Below are positions 22,831-33,919 of a stretch of 64,000 bases of DNA, piece by piece. Position 1 is the first letter of the stretch. The number at the start of each line of letters is the position of its first letter. The notes beneath the pieces are model-generated. The model was not told the origin of the DNA, did not search any database, and saw only the letters and a list, made by a program, of their open reading frames with translations. Made by a program: the position numbers and the translations under genes. The stretch is taken from NCBI RefSeq assembly GCF_023091745.1, contig NC_068915.1, positions 48,108,001 to 48,172,000 on the forward strand, given 5' to 3'. Source of the stretch: Budorcas taxicolor (Eukaryota; Chordata; Mammalia; Artiodactyla; Bovidae).

Positions 22831-24608
22831 AATATATTTTAAAATGGAACTATTTCCTTAACTGTTATTTCCTTAATAGTTAAGGAAACTATTTCTTTGA
22901 CAATTTCAAGTTTTTAATATGACTTTATTTTCTTGAAATAAAGTGGTTATGTAGACCACAGAAATGTTATAGTATAAACAAATATTTTTCCAACATCATT
23001 TGTTATGTTTTCCATGCTATGACCTTGATTCTAACCACATTCCCAGCGAAAGCTATTAGGAGGTTAACACAGATGATCACATACTTATACACTGAAAGTC
23101 TTACACATATATATGTGTAGTAACAGTAAAGAATATGACAATAGGTCTAATCCTTAAAGTGATAAATGCTATATTTCTCACTGTAGGTTATTCCTGGAAT
23201 GTATGAGGCAGTATCAAAACATGGAAGTAACATCATATGAACAGAAAAATAACAAATATCTTTCTGATAGTAATAGTGTAATAAAAGAAGTGTTATATCT
23301 ACCAATTATAAAATAATTAAAAGGCTTACTCAATTCAAGATCACCATGCTAATAAGTCATAGATCTGAATTTTAATCAAAATTCAAGTATTATTATTCTA
23401 ATTTTTAGGAGATTATTTTATTCACAAATAGGAACTGATTGTTGCTTATTTGGAGAATATTTTTAGAGGATCTATGTAACTTGGTACTAATATTGTAAGG
23501 TGGAATTAAGTTGCATATAAATATAATTATACCTTGGGGAAAGCTTGCATGTTTTTTGTAAAACACATACATTGATAATAATTTGCATCTTGAACCAACA
23601 TCAAATTGAAGCATTACATTGCAGCGTATTGTCATGGAGGGTGTCTAATACAATGACATAATTTTTTAGCCATCACTAAATGTTGATGAGACAAAGGACT
23701 GTCATATGTAAAAGAGGACACATATTACTATACAGAAATACAGAACTAGAATAAATAGTCGAAAGTTACAAGGAGGCAGATTTCACCTCAACCCAAGGCA
23801 TTGTCTAAAATAAGAATTTCCTTATAACTGAGTTGGTTGCCTGATAAAAAGATAAGCAGAGAAATTTCAAGCTGAGAGTTATAGCTTGTGAAGGTGAGAG
23901 GAGCAATTGGTGTTTGAGGAAGTCTTGAATCTGTTCCAATACAGAGCACAAAGCTAAAACTGGAAAATAGGAGTATATTCTGTGACATCCTCAGTAACTG
24001 TTGTTTCACAGCAAGTTTATTCATTTTCTGCATTGCAGAGTTGCAGGATGTGAATTAGGGCAATTAAGAAAGGTGGTGGCAAGAGTCTGAGAGCAAGTAA
24101 ACTCCATACTGAAAGCAATCAGCTGGAGGGAGAAAAGAATGTGAGGAGGGAGGTAACCAGATGCAGACATCTGGGTAATGTTGATTGGCAGTTTAATGGT
24201 TCTTGCCTTCCCCAAATTAGGCATCCAGTGGCTGTTTCTATTCTTTCTTAAGTATGGGTATACACTGTGTGGCAATTCTGAGGAGGAAAAATCTAGTGAA
24301 AAGACTGTGGAGGACACTAAATACTGGGATTTAGAAATAATTGGAAGAATTTAGCTTGGAAGCTGTTCCAATCAATGCCCCAGCAAGGAACAAAAGGCAT
24401 ACTCAAATGAGATAATCAAAGGAGAGTTTTACAAAGGAACTTTGGAAAAAGGTATGGACATAATGGCAGAAAACTATAGGCATTATGCAGATGACTGCTC
24501 TTAGCATTAGAACTGTTACTTACTACCCCTGCACCCAAAAGGACTCAGCTTAGAAGAAGCGCATGTCAGAATTTGGAAAGAGAGAATCATGCAGAACAGA
24601 ATCTGTAG
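22831..24608. other. 1.8-kb block without recognised features
   Basis: No repeat family, RNA gene or exon is recognised. The minus-strand frames of 76-98 codons at 23405-24317 have no domains. Confidence 0.4.
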
Positions 24609-24732
24609 TAGGCTTGCCAGACAAAATATATATATTTGGGACAGTTTATGTTAAACAATTTATTTATCACTTTTCTGAAATTGAAAATTAATTGATATAC
24701 TGTATTTTTAGTTGCTATATCTGGCAACCTTA
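24609..24732. mobile_element. Short palindromic ancient MITE-like element
   Basis: The left end aggcttgccagacaaaatat and right end tagttgctatatctggcaac are imperfect inverted repeats around an AT-rich centre. It resembles a common ancient mammalian repeat whose ends read 'gttgccagataaaat...', but I am not certain of the family. Confidence 0.5.
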
Positions 24733-25523
24733 TCTGTGGGGGAAGAACCTAATTTTTGTGTTTGTTTGTTTGGTTTACTTTCTAATCCTTTGCCAACTGA
24801 TATTTTTGTAAAACACAGTAAAAATAAATTACTAGAAAAGTGAAGTAAAAAAGACAAAATGGAAGCTCCACCAGAATACCTAAAATGTCCTTGTAATACA
24901 AGTTTTCAGGTGTGATACAAGTTTCAGATCATTATCACTATTATTATTATTTTAATATCTTGGGGAATTCTAAGGGTTGGAATAAATTAATAAATTTATT
25001 ATAAATTAACTACAGAAATTTTTATAGTTTTAAAATATCCAAACTTGGAATCACTCTCATATACTAAATAATGCTACAGTCTTTAGATTCCTGGCTAAAG
25101 TGAGGTTCATAGAAAGAGTAGAAGTACACATTATTGAAAAGTATCTGAGCAATCAATGACCTACAGCAACTGTGCATTTTATATGTTTCTATCAATTCAC
25201 TAAGTATGATATCTAAAAAATGCTGTTGAAAATTAAGTTAAAATGTGATGTTGAGTCTTATTTATTTCACAGAAAATAATGAGAATGAACTTGACTAAGA
25301 GTTTCAAAATGATGGACTAGAAGTTTACCTAGTTGCCAATTTCACATTTAAAAATCATACAAATTTGTAACACTGAACCTGCATGCTAGCAATGCAACAA
25401 CCACCTGGAACTGAGTACCTGCTGCCCTATTTAGTTGAAGGGAGATGTAGATCCAACTCTCCAATACCTGACATTCTATTTTTTTACTTTACATTCATTT
25501 ACTCATGAGTATTGCCTTGCTAT
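24733..25523. other. Unassigned AT-rich DNA
   Basis: No repeat family or gene is recognised. Confidence 0.45.
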
Positions 25524-25534
25524 ATACTTCTATC

Positions 25535-25809
25535 CGGAGAAGGCAATGGCACCCCACTCCAGTACTCTTGCCTGGAGAATCCCATGGACGTAGGAGCCTC
25601 GTAGGCTACGGTCCATGGGGTCACTAAGAGTCGGACATGACTGAGCGACTTCACTTTCACTTTTCACTTTCATGCATTGGAGAAGGAAATGGCAACCCAT
25701 TCCAGTGTTCTTGCCTGGAGAATCCCAGGGACGGGGGAGCCGGGTGGGCTTCCGTCTATGGGGTCGCACAGGGTCAGACACGACTGACGCGACTTAGCAG
25801 CAGCAGCAG
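25535..25809 (+). mobile_element. Young BOV-A2 SINE, 11-bp perfect TSD
   Basis: Two BovA monomers (ggagaaggcaatggcacccc and, after cactttcacttttcactttc, ggagaaggaaatggcaaccc) end in gcgacttagcag and a short cag run. A perfect duplication, atacttctatc, lies at 25524-25534 and 25810-25820. It appears close to the family consensus, so the insertion is probably recent and may be polymorphic among bovids. Confidence 0.96.
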
Positions 25810-25989
25810 ATACTTCTATCATGATTCTTGAAACTGAGCAAAAAAGAGCCCCCTGTTTTTTGTTAGTGTTTCACATAATATTTTAACATAATAAGATGGT
25901 AGGGAGGAGGGTCAGGGGGAGTTCAAGCATCTAGAGAAAAATTGCACTTATTGAAGAATTACTATTCCCAAACTAGGCTATGCTGATAA

Positions 25990-26130
25990 ATTACTTAAGA
26001 AAACTGTTAACAATGCAAAGGCCTGGGCCCCCACCACCTACAAATTCTGATTGAATAAGTTCAACATAGAAAGCAAGAGTTTTAGTCTTTGTCCTAGATA
26101 TTTAAATACAAGTGTCTTGAACCATTGCCT
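25990..26130. mobile_element. MER20/MER5-like MITE fragment
   Basis: The words gcaaaggcctgggcccccac and aaattctgattgaataag match the centre of the common Charlie MITE ('cctgggcccca ... tctgattcag'), with one end ending cttgaaccattgcc. The ends are degraded. Confidence 0.42.
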
Positions 26131-26139
26131 GATCCCAAG

Positions 26140-26929
26140 ATGTCTCACAGTATGAAATATACTATTTTGACATGTGCTTTAGTTACGCGTGCAACTGTCC
26201 CAGTGGCAACCTCATTTTTCCTATCAAAGTGCTTAGTGATTCTCTCAGTTTCCAGCCCATTAATATCTACACAGGGGCATTCAATCTGAATATGTCTGAA
26301 TCTGTAATTCAACCTGCATCCACCAAACACACACAAAAAAACAACACAGCTATTATCTGTGTTCTACAGTTCCATGGCTGGTACTGGGAGCCCCCAGCTG
26401 CCCAAGCCAGAATCATTTCGGGCATCCTAATCTGTGTCCTTTACCTAGCTCTCAATGCACCATCAATAACTAAATTCAATGTTGTCTTAGGCAGGTTCTG
26501 AAGAGTGAATTGTTTCAAGATGAAAACTCTAACATGAAAGTGCTTTTAGTATATTTCTAACTATTCGTAGGATAAAGATCAAACTCATTTCACATACAGA
26601 TATAGTTTACAAACCATCTTTTAAACTTTATGTTTTGTCTTGACAATGCCTTATGGTTCACTTGATAGTTTTCTTTAGTCAACTAATCTTAAACTTAAAT
26701 ATATATTTCACAACATATTTTATAAACTTCAGTAACATTTTATATTAAATTTTTCTTGTTATATTAAAATAAGCATACATTTTAAAATATCTGAATACCT
26801 CTTAAAATTATCTGATATACATATGACAAATGTCTGCAGGCATTGGAATACAAGACAGTTTAACATTTTGCCTTTTCTTCCTTCTCAAGCTCCTCTCTCT
26901 TTCCCTTCTCTCCCTCCATTGCATCATGC
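26140..26929. other. Unassigned AT-rich DNA
   Basis: No repeat family or gene is recognised. The 109-codon plus-strand frame at 26172-26501 has no domain, and I do not call it a gene. Confidence 0.4.
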
Positions 26930-27085
26930 CTTCTACTCTACTGAACTGTCTGTAGTTTCCTCATGATGCCTGCTTATTTTATACCTGAATCTTTTGCTCA
27001 AGTACTTCTTACCCCATGAGCTTATCTATCTCAGGGACCCTAACTCCTCTCTGAAGATCCAACCTCTGGGTTCTATGCTGTATAA
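26930..27085 (+). mobile_element. L2-type LINE fragment (sense)
   Basis: The order ctactctactgaactgtctg, gtttcctcatgatgcctgc, cttttgctcaagtacttc and gatccaacctctgggttc resembles sense L2 3'-end text. Diverged and tentative. Confidence 0.35.
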
Positions 27086-27242
27086 ATTGTCTCTTGACTT
27101 GCATTATTCAAGTCAAGAAGGTAGATTTGACTTCTCGCCTTGATTCGCCCACATTTCTAACATTGATCCTTTTGCATAGTAATCATGTTATTTGTGACAC
27201 ATTTTTAGAGGTATGTATTGTCTATTCTTATTAGCACAGCAA

Positions 27243-27470
27243 GATACAATAGGTAAGACATTTGGATTTAGCGACAGACTGTGTGGTTTCAATTCTTAGC
27301 TCTGACAACTACTAACCATGTGATATGAAGGAGTACCTTACTTCTCTGGTGTTCAGTTTCATAATCTACAAAAGTAGGTCATAACTTGTCTCATGGATTA
27401 TGTGATAAAATTAATTCATGTAATGAATTTACTATTATACCAAGTTTGCAATAATTATCAGTATAGCTGA
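27243..27470 (+). mobile_element. MIR SINE
   Basis: It runs in MIR order: gacagactgtgtggtttcaa, ttagctctgacaactactaa, ccatgtgatatgaaggagta and gttcagtttcataatctac. This is one of the better-preserved old SINEs here. Confidence 0.72.
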
Positions 27471-27590
27471 TAACAAAAATAATGTTATTATTATTTTACT
27501 AATATAATACTAAAATTTGCCCAGAGATTGTATTTTCATATGCCTTATGCAATTTCCAAAACTGAATTACCTAGAATTTAGTAAAAGCTT

Positions 27591-27925
27591 TGTTGCTGTT
27601 GTTTAGTTACTAAGTTGTATCCACCTCTTCACCACCTATTGGGCTGCAGCATGCCGGACTTCCCTGTCCTTCATCATCTCCTGGAGTTTGTTCAAGCTCA
27701 TGTCCATTGAGTCAGTGATGTTATTCAACATGTCAACCTCTGTCACCCACTTCTGCTCTTGCCCCCAATCTTTCCCAGCATCAGGGTCTTTTCCAGTGAG
27801 TCGGCTCTTCATATCAGGTGGTCAAAGTACTGGAGCTTCAGCTTCAGTATCAGTCCTTTCAATGAATATTCTGCATTGATTTCCTTTAGGATTATCTAGT
27901 TTCATCTCCTTGCTGACCAAAGAAC
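27591..27925 (-). mobile_element. Older BovB LINE fragment
   Basis: It has the older 3' terminus (gttgctgttgtttagttact) rather than repeated cagtt, then ggagtttgttcaagctcatg, catcagggtcttttccagtg and ggagcttcagcttcagtatc. The copy stops at the lysine-rich C-terminal ORF region. Numerous substitutions mark it as older than the copies at 29351 and 34817. Confidence 0.9.
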
Positions 27926-28030
27926 TTTGTTCATGCTTACTTAAGGAACAAATTAATGGTTCTAATCAGTTAACATTTAGATAGAATATAGCAACATTAG
28001 TCAACCCTTTTTTATGTATTTTTATATGCT

Positions 28031-28033
<3 letters not shown>

Positions 28034-28063
<30 letters not shown>
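28034..28063. repeat. (TA)n microsatellite
   Basis: Fourteen or so uninterrupted TA units follow gcttgtg. A pure tract of this length is likely to be length-polymorphic. Confidence 0.95.
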
Positions 28064-28066
<3 letters not shown>

Positions 28067-29298
28067 CTTTCTGAAAAATGATATATGGGCTTTCTACTAA
28101 AGTATATATAAAATATACCTCTAAATTCCTGAAGATAATTGAGGAAACTGATTGAATTTAATCAACTGCTAGTTGAATCAACTGAAGAAGATTAAATTTG
28201 AGATCGAGTCACCAATTTCTTAAAAGACAATATAAACAGAGCGATACATGTATATACTCATAGATGATGTTTGATTAGGCTTTTTTTTTTCAGGTAGACA
28301 TACAGATAATATCAGATGACTGAATAAAAGGCATGAGTTGCTTCAATGAAATATCTCTACCTCATTGATTCAGATTGGTTACTTAAATATAATGTTGGAC
28401 ATAGCTTTATATTGATGTCAGCCTCAGTGCTTTCAACCTTAGTGTTTTGTTCTGTTTTTTTCATTTAAAGGTACAGGAAAATATGTTTGTAGTCTGCCTC
28501 TCTTTCCTGTTTGAGGTCTACATCACTTGCTGAATCACATTCACATAGGTGCACTTTTTGTTGAAATTTTTACTCCCCTATTTGAGTTCAAACATTCATA
28601 ACATCCCAGTAACCTAACTCTTATTCTACAGTTGATCTGTCACTCTGAACTAATGAAGGTAAAGTGTAAAATAATAAACGAATAAGCAGCAATTACCCTT
28701 GGGTGACATAAGTACTGCTTTTCATCACCTTAAAGCAAGCTTTTCAGAGACAATAATATGAACTCAGTGTTCGATAAACACATTGGAAAAACTGGCTTTT
28801 TATAAATTTATGAGATTACATTAATGTAAGAACTTAGTCATACAAAGCCTACTATAATAGAGATGTGTCATCCTGGTGGTAACTATATAATGAAAGCATT
28901 AACTCAATGTAAATAAAATATAGTTCTTCAACTTGCTTATCTTGCTATGAGACAAAATAATATACAATAGGAACTTTAATGAAGGTATCCTGTAAATTCT
29001 GATCTTGAATTCCACAGTTATGCGGTCTATACAAACACAATTATAATAATGAAGTAGATATATAAATCATTTGCCTTAATGAAAATAGAAGAGTTCTTAT
29101 GGCATCACTCAGTTTATTTACTATGAATTAAACACCACATCCACTTTTGTGTTTAATAACATATTGCACAAAATATCCTCAAGCTGATAATACAATGATG
29201 ATGATGCCTATGTGCCACATTCAGAGAAAAACGGCCAAAATAAGCAACCAACTAAGACTGTTGCTTGCCACTTTTTAAGGCTGAGCAGTATTCCATTC
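28064..29298. other. 1.2-kb unassigned AT-rich DNA
   Basis: No repeat family or gene is recognised. Confidence 0.45.
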
Positions 29299-29350
29299 TA
29301 CAGTTGGTCCTTGGAATCTGTGGATGCAAACCCCAGGATAAAGGACTCTT

Positions 29351-30742
29351 CAGTTCAGTTCAGTTCAGTCGCTCAGTCGTGTCCAACTCTTTGTGACCCC
29401 ATGAATCGCAGCACGCCAGGCCTCCCGGTTCATCACCATCTCCCGGAGTTCACTCAGACTCGCATCCATCGAGTCAGTGATGCCATCCAGCCATCTCATC
29501 CACTGTCGTCCCATTCTTCTCCTGCCCCCAATCCCTCCCAGCATCAAAGTCTTTTTTAATGAGTCAACTCTTCTCATGAGGTGGCCAAAGTACTGGAGTT
29601 TCAGCTTTAGCATCATTCCTTCCAAAGAAATCCCTGGGTTGATCTCCTTCAGAATGGACTGGTTGGATCTCCTTGCAGTCCAAGGGACTCTCAGGAGTCT
29701 TCTCCGACACCACAGTTCAAAAGCATCAATTCTTTGGTGCTCAGCCTTCTTCATAGTCCAACTCTCACATCCATACATGACCACTGGAAAAACCATAGCC
29801 TTGACTAGACAGACCTTAGTCGGCAAAGTAATGTCTCTGCTTTTGATTATACTTTCCAAGTTGATCATAACTTTTCTTCCAAGGAGTAAACGTCTTTTAA
29901 TTTCATGGCCTAGTCACCATCTGCAGTGATTTTGGAGCCCCCCAAAATAAAGTCTGACACTGTTTCCACTGTTTCCCCATCTATTTGCCATGAAGTGATG
30001 GGACCGGATGCCATGGTCTTCGTTTTCTGAATGTTGAGCTTTAAGCCAACTTTTCACTCTCCTCTTTCACTTTAATCAAGAGACTTTTTAGTTCCTCTTC
30101 ACTTTCTGCCATAAAGGTGGTGTCATCTGCATATCTGAGGTTATTGATATTTCTCCTGGCAATCTTGATTCCAGCTTGTGTTTCTTCCAGTCCAGCGTTT
30201 CTCATGATGCACTCTGCATAGAAGTTAAATGAGCAGGGTGACAATATACGGCCTTGACGTACTCCTTTTCCCATTTGGAACCAGTCTGTTGTTCCATGTC
30301 CAGTTCTAACTGTTGCTTCCTGACCTGCATACAGATTTCTCAAGAGGCAGGTCAAGTGGTCTGGTATTCCCATCTCTTTCAGACTTTTCCACAGTTTATT
30401 GTGATCCACACAGTCAAAGGCTTTGGCATAGTCAATAAAGCAGAAATAGATGTTTTTCTGGAACCCTCTTGCTTTTTCCATGATCCAGCGATGTTGGCCA
30501 TTTGATCTCTGGTTCCTCTGCCTTTTCTAAAACCAGCTTGAACATCAGGAAGTTCACAGTTCACATATTGCTGAAGCCTGGCTTGGAGAATTTTGAGCAT
30601 TACTTTACTAGTGTGTGAGATGAGTGCGATTGTGTGGTAGTTTGAGCATTCTTTGGCATTGGCTTTCTCTGGGATTGGAATGAAAACTGACCTTTTCCAG
30701 TCCTGTGGCCACTGCTGAGTTTTCCAAATTTGTTGGCATATT
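29351..30742 (-). mobile_element. BovB LINE, 1.4 kb, includes RT core
   Basis: It runs from the cagtt-repeat 3' terminus through the C-terminal ORF and most of the RT domain to ggcatatt. Possible imperfect duplication: gactctt (29344-29350) and gagtctt (30743-30749). The endonuclease and 5' UTR are absent. It sits inside the MITE, so it is the younger insertion. Confidence 0.93.
30041..30600 (-). pseudogene. BovB reverse transcriptase fragment (YADD intact)
   Basis: Two overlapping frames encode BovB RT: GFRKGRGTRDQ then, after a frameshift near 30480, CFIDYAKAFDCVDHNKLWKS (motif A), GVRQGRILSPCSFN (motif B) and NNLRYADDTTFMAESEEE (motif C). The catalytic aspartates of motifs A and C are present. 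A further break separates it from the 167-codon downstream part at 29365-29868 (MVFPVVMYGCESWTMKKAEH). With no endonuclease and broken frames it cannot be autonomous. Confidence 0.88.
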
Positions 30743-31019
30743 GAGTCTTATACAAGTGATTGTTTATACAAGTGATTTAAGCTTCTTCAGAGTTTGATAT
30801 CAATACCTGCAGGGGTTCTAGAGCCCATTTCCCACAGATATGAAAGGAAGACTGTATAAATATATATCATATTTTCTTTATCCTTTCTTCTGTTGATGCA
30901 CATTCTTAAAATGGTCAAATTCATAAAATCAACAATCGGAATGGTGATTACCAAGAACTGAGGAGATGGAGAAATGGGAGTTATCAATTAATAGGCATAA
31001 AGTTTCAATTAATTAACAC

Positions 31020-31085
31020 AGGTAAACTTTGTACTGTATGTAACTGTATTGTATGTAACTATATGTAACTGTATAACATAATAGC
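31020..31085. repeat. Short tandem (gtatgtaact)n-like repeat
   Basis: About five degenerate copies of a tgtaact-containing 8-17 bp unit (gtactgtatgtaactgtatt, gtatgtaactatatgtaact). Confidence 0.7.
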
Positions 31086-31344
31086 TATAAAAATGAATGC
31101 AATATATTGCACAAAAAAATCTCATGCTAATTGTTCTTACCACAGTAAAATGAAGAAGTCAAACATGTGGCTTCCCAGATGATTTTGCCATCTGATAACT
31201 ATCAGATTTTCCCAAAGAATGTCCTTTGAAACCTTAATTCAATGATTAATTTTTAGTGGCAATATATACAAACATTTTATCCCTTGGAAGTCCAATGACT
31301 GTTGTTAAGTTAATAATTTTTTAAAGTTCTATATTTACCTTTTC

Positions 31345-31810
31345 ATTTATTCATTCCATAGGCACTGACAGGTGCTATGAGCCAGCAATGGAACATAAAA
31401 AACAAACAAATAAACAAAAAAGAAAAGATCTCCCTTATAGAAATTTTCTTATAGAAGAAGAAAATAAATATATTCTAAGTGGTAATAAGGGCTCTGTTAA
31501 AAGTAAAGTATTGAGAGGGCATGGCACATGCTTAGGGACATTATGTTATAAAAGATGATGAGAGAAGACCGTGAGAAAAGGTTGTACTTGAGCAGAGATC
31601 TGAAAGTTGTGAAAGAGCAAGACACGACTATTTTATGAAATGAGCATCTCAAGCAAGAGAGGGAGCTGGTACACAAGTGCTATGACAAGAAAAGACTTAG
31701 AATGCTTAGGCAATGATTTGGCCAGTCAGCCAGGGATGGTGTGAATAGATGGAGATGAGGCCGGAAAGCTAGCAGACCACAAACACCACAGCAGGGAACT
31801 TGGCTTACAC
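31345..31810 (-). mobile_element. Ancient mammalian repeat (L2-type start), left part
   Basis: The order tcattccataggcactgac, atggaacataaaaaac, gatctgaaagttgtgaaag and gatggagatgaggccgg follows the same ancient family as 1795-2820. It is continuous with 32377-32560 across a solo LTR, since the text before tgag (31811-31814) and after 32376 join in the expected order. Confidence 0.5.
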
Positions 31811-31814
31811 TGAG

Positions 31815-32372
31815 TGTGTTGGGGTTGAGTAGGATGCCGAAATGTGCCCTGATGGCATATTAATTATTTTGGGTTAAATCTACCTATGAAATACTAATGC
31901 TAGCGGAACACTCTAAACCTCATTTCTGTCTCCCTGAAACCAGAAATAAATCTCTCATATGAAAGGTGAACTCCTTGTATCTGGAGATTAAGGACACCCT
32001 TATGGTCAAGGATGGGAATTTTGTGACAAGAAGCTTATATAAACAAGCCTTGTTGTTTCTCTAATTCACTACCTCTAAGCCCAATCTCTGTTTAGATTTT
32101 TTTTTTTTTTTGCTAAAATTGAGGAACTAAAACACAGGATTTTTTTTTCCATCCTGTCAATTGCAATTCCTCACAAATTTATTGCTTTTTTGCTTGTTTA
32201 AAAAGTATAAAAGCTGCTTGCTTTGACCCCTTTTTAGGTCCCATATCTATGAGAACTCCATGAGGAAGAATTAAAATTTATTTTTCTCCTGTTAATCTCC
32301 TTGTGTTAATTTTGTTATTAGTTCAGCCACAAGGACTCAAGAAGAGTAGGGGGGAAATCCCTCTTCCTGGCA
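31815..32372 (+). mobile_element. Solo LTR, class I (ERV1-like), 4-bp TSD
   Basis: The 558-bp element begins tgtgttgggg and ends cctggca, with tgag repeated immediately on both sides (31811-31814, 32373-32376). TG...CA ends plus a 4-bp duplication fit a gammaretrovirus-like ERV LTR. A TATA box (tataaaa) lies at 32206-32212 and an ATTAAA signal at 32270-32275. No internal viral sequence remains, so it is a recombination-derived solo LTR. Confidence 0.72.
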
Positions 32373-32376
32373 TGAG

Positions 32377-32560
32377 CATTTCAACATATGAGTGGCATGA
32401 TATCATTTTAATTCTTAAAAGATCATTTTTATGGATGAATGAGGAATAGATTTTAGTTGAGCAAAGATAGAAACCAGGGGAAATTTTTAAAAATTTTGCA
32501 GTAATGTAATGAGAAATAATAATGGTTAGAATCTGGTAAAGTGTGGATAACATAGTAGGA
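32377..32560. mobile_element. Ancient repeat, right part after solo LTR
   Basis: The words gagtggcatgatatcatttt, aattcttaaaagatca and tggttagaatctgg continue the repeat interrupted at 31811. Confidence 0.48.
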
Positions 32561-33590
32561 TTGTGTATATAATTTGTAGATATGTATGTGTATTCAGTCA
32601 GGTCTGACATTTTGTGACCGATTTATAGATATAGCCAATAAAAAAAAGTTGTTGCTATATTGCATATGAAGTGTGCAAGAAATATTCCTGGGCCAGAGAA
32701 AGTGGAAAAAAGATTAATTGCCAGTTGCTGAGATGAGGAAGAAAATGGAAAAGCCAAGACATCTACTTTGTGAGGGACCAAATACTGCTTTTGGAAAATT
32801 AAAAATTGGAGCTGCTTATTTTACCATCTTATTCTATTTGAGTATTTGTCTCTACCACTCCAGGGTATTGTTCTTATTAAAGACACAAAACTGGTGATTA
32901 ATTTTCTGTTTTCCTTTTACCTCACCTCCCAGTAACTTTAGTTATGATGTACTAGACCTTCTTTTATGCTAATGCTTTCTATTCTTTGCTTCAAGGGAGT
33001 GATAATTTCTATAATTCCCACCAACCTCATTGCACATGTCTTATTTACAGACTGTTCCTTTTTTAAAGATCAGAGTGGAATATCCCAGGTATCCTACTTT
33101 GGAACGCTGCTTTTTGCACTCCATGCTTCCTTCTTAGGCAAGCTCATTCTCTTACATATGTTTAATTTTTTTCAAGTATATATGTGTGTTTGTATAAAGC
33201 ATTTATTTCTTGTAGTTATTTTGTATTTGTTCTAATACAACAATTTTAATTATAATCTCTATTTTATCATGTAATTTAAGATGCATATACATATGTATAT
33301 ATAGATTCATAAATTATCAATGTGTTTTGGCTAATCATCATGCATGTGTTTATTTATTTTTTCATGCATATGTTTAAGTTTATAATTCGTGACATATTGA
33401 AATTTATGCTTGTGGAACACACATTTGACTACATTAATGACCACAGAATAATTGAGTCTACCATTTTCTTTATTTTTTCAAAATGTTTTTTCTGAAGAGT
33501 GTTGTCACCTTTTTAGCATCATGGTGGTTTGGAAGAGGTCATAAATAAGATCTGTTTTCTAGCTACCACAATTGAAGCTTTTGAATTAAT
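32561..33590. other. Unassigned AT-rich DNA
   Basis: No repeat family or gene is recognised; the 89-codon frame at 32966-33235 is hydrophobic by base composition only. Confidence 0.45.
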
Positions 33591-33618
33591 TTTATTATTA
33601 TTATTATTTATTTATTTG
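33591..33618. repeat. (ATT)n / (ATTT)n microsatellite
   Basis: Tandem att units pass into attt units. This is the usual A-tail-derived microsatellite at the 3' end of the adjacent antisense SINE. Confidence 0.9.
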
Positions 33619-33919
33619 GCTGAATTGGGTTCCAGCCATGGCTAACGAGATTCTCTTGGTTGCATGCAGGATCTTCCGTTGCCCCTGCTTCTCTGCAGTT
33701 GTAGCTTAGTTGCTGCACAGCATGTGGGATCCTAGTTCCTGTGAAAAGCGAAAGTTGCTCAGTCATGTCTGACTCTGTGACCCCATGGACTGGGACCAGC
33801 CAGGCTCCTCTGTCCATGAAATTTTCCCAGCAAGAATGGAGTGGGTTGCTGTTCCCTTCATCCATGTCCCCTGCACGGCAAGGTGGACTCCCAACTCCTG
33901 GACCATCAGGAAAGTCCCT
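33619..33919 (-). mobile_element. CHR/ART2-type tRNA SINE split by Bov-tA
   Basis: It reads ggctgaattgggttccagcc, ttgcatgcaggatcttccg and gcatgtgggatcctagttcc, then, after an insertion, gtcccctgcacggcaagg and gaccatcaggaaagtccc. This is the antisense order of the cetartiodactyl CHR/ART2 tRNA-derived SINE. Possible duplication around ttgaa at both sides. Confidence 0.68.
33741..33860 (-). mobile_element. Truncated Bov-tA2 inside CHR/ART2 SINE
   Basis: The gaaaagcgaaagttgctcag tail followed by BovA text (catgtctgactctgtgaccc to ggagtgggttgctgttccc) lies between the two halves of the older SINE. The tRNA head is missing. Confidence 0.8.

Larger units (their letters stand above)
29301..30854 (+). 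mobile_element. Tigger/MER2-like TcMar MITE split by BovB
   Basis: The left end cagttggtccttggaatctg and right end cacagatatgaaaggaagac then tg are inverted repeats of about 25 bp, each flanked by TA (29299-29300 and 30855-30856), the target duplicated by Tc1/mariner transposases. The interior words gcaaaccccaggata and gttctagagcccattt fit MER2-type MITEs. A BovB occupies about 29351-30742. The unsplit element would have been about 150 bp. Confidence 0.72.

Noticed and set aside
22045..24317. Several minus-strand frames of 76-98 codons
   Set aside because: No domain, no codon bias visible, AT-rich text with no splice or promoter context; length expected by chance.
26172..26501. 109-codon plus-strand frame
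   Set aside because: No recognisable domain and overlaps an equally long antisense frame; no sign of an exon.
29351..29380. Regular cagtt repeats considered as a CRISPR-like or satellite array
   Set aside because: Four short units at the BovB 3' terminus, seen at every copy; no spacers.
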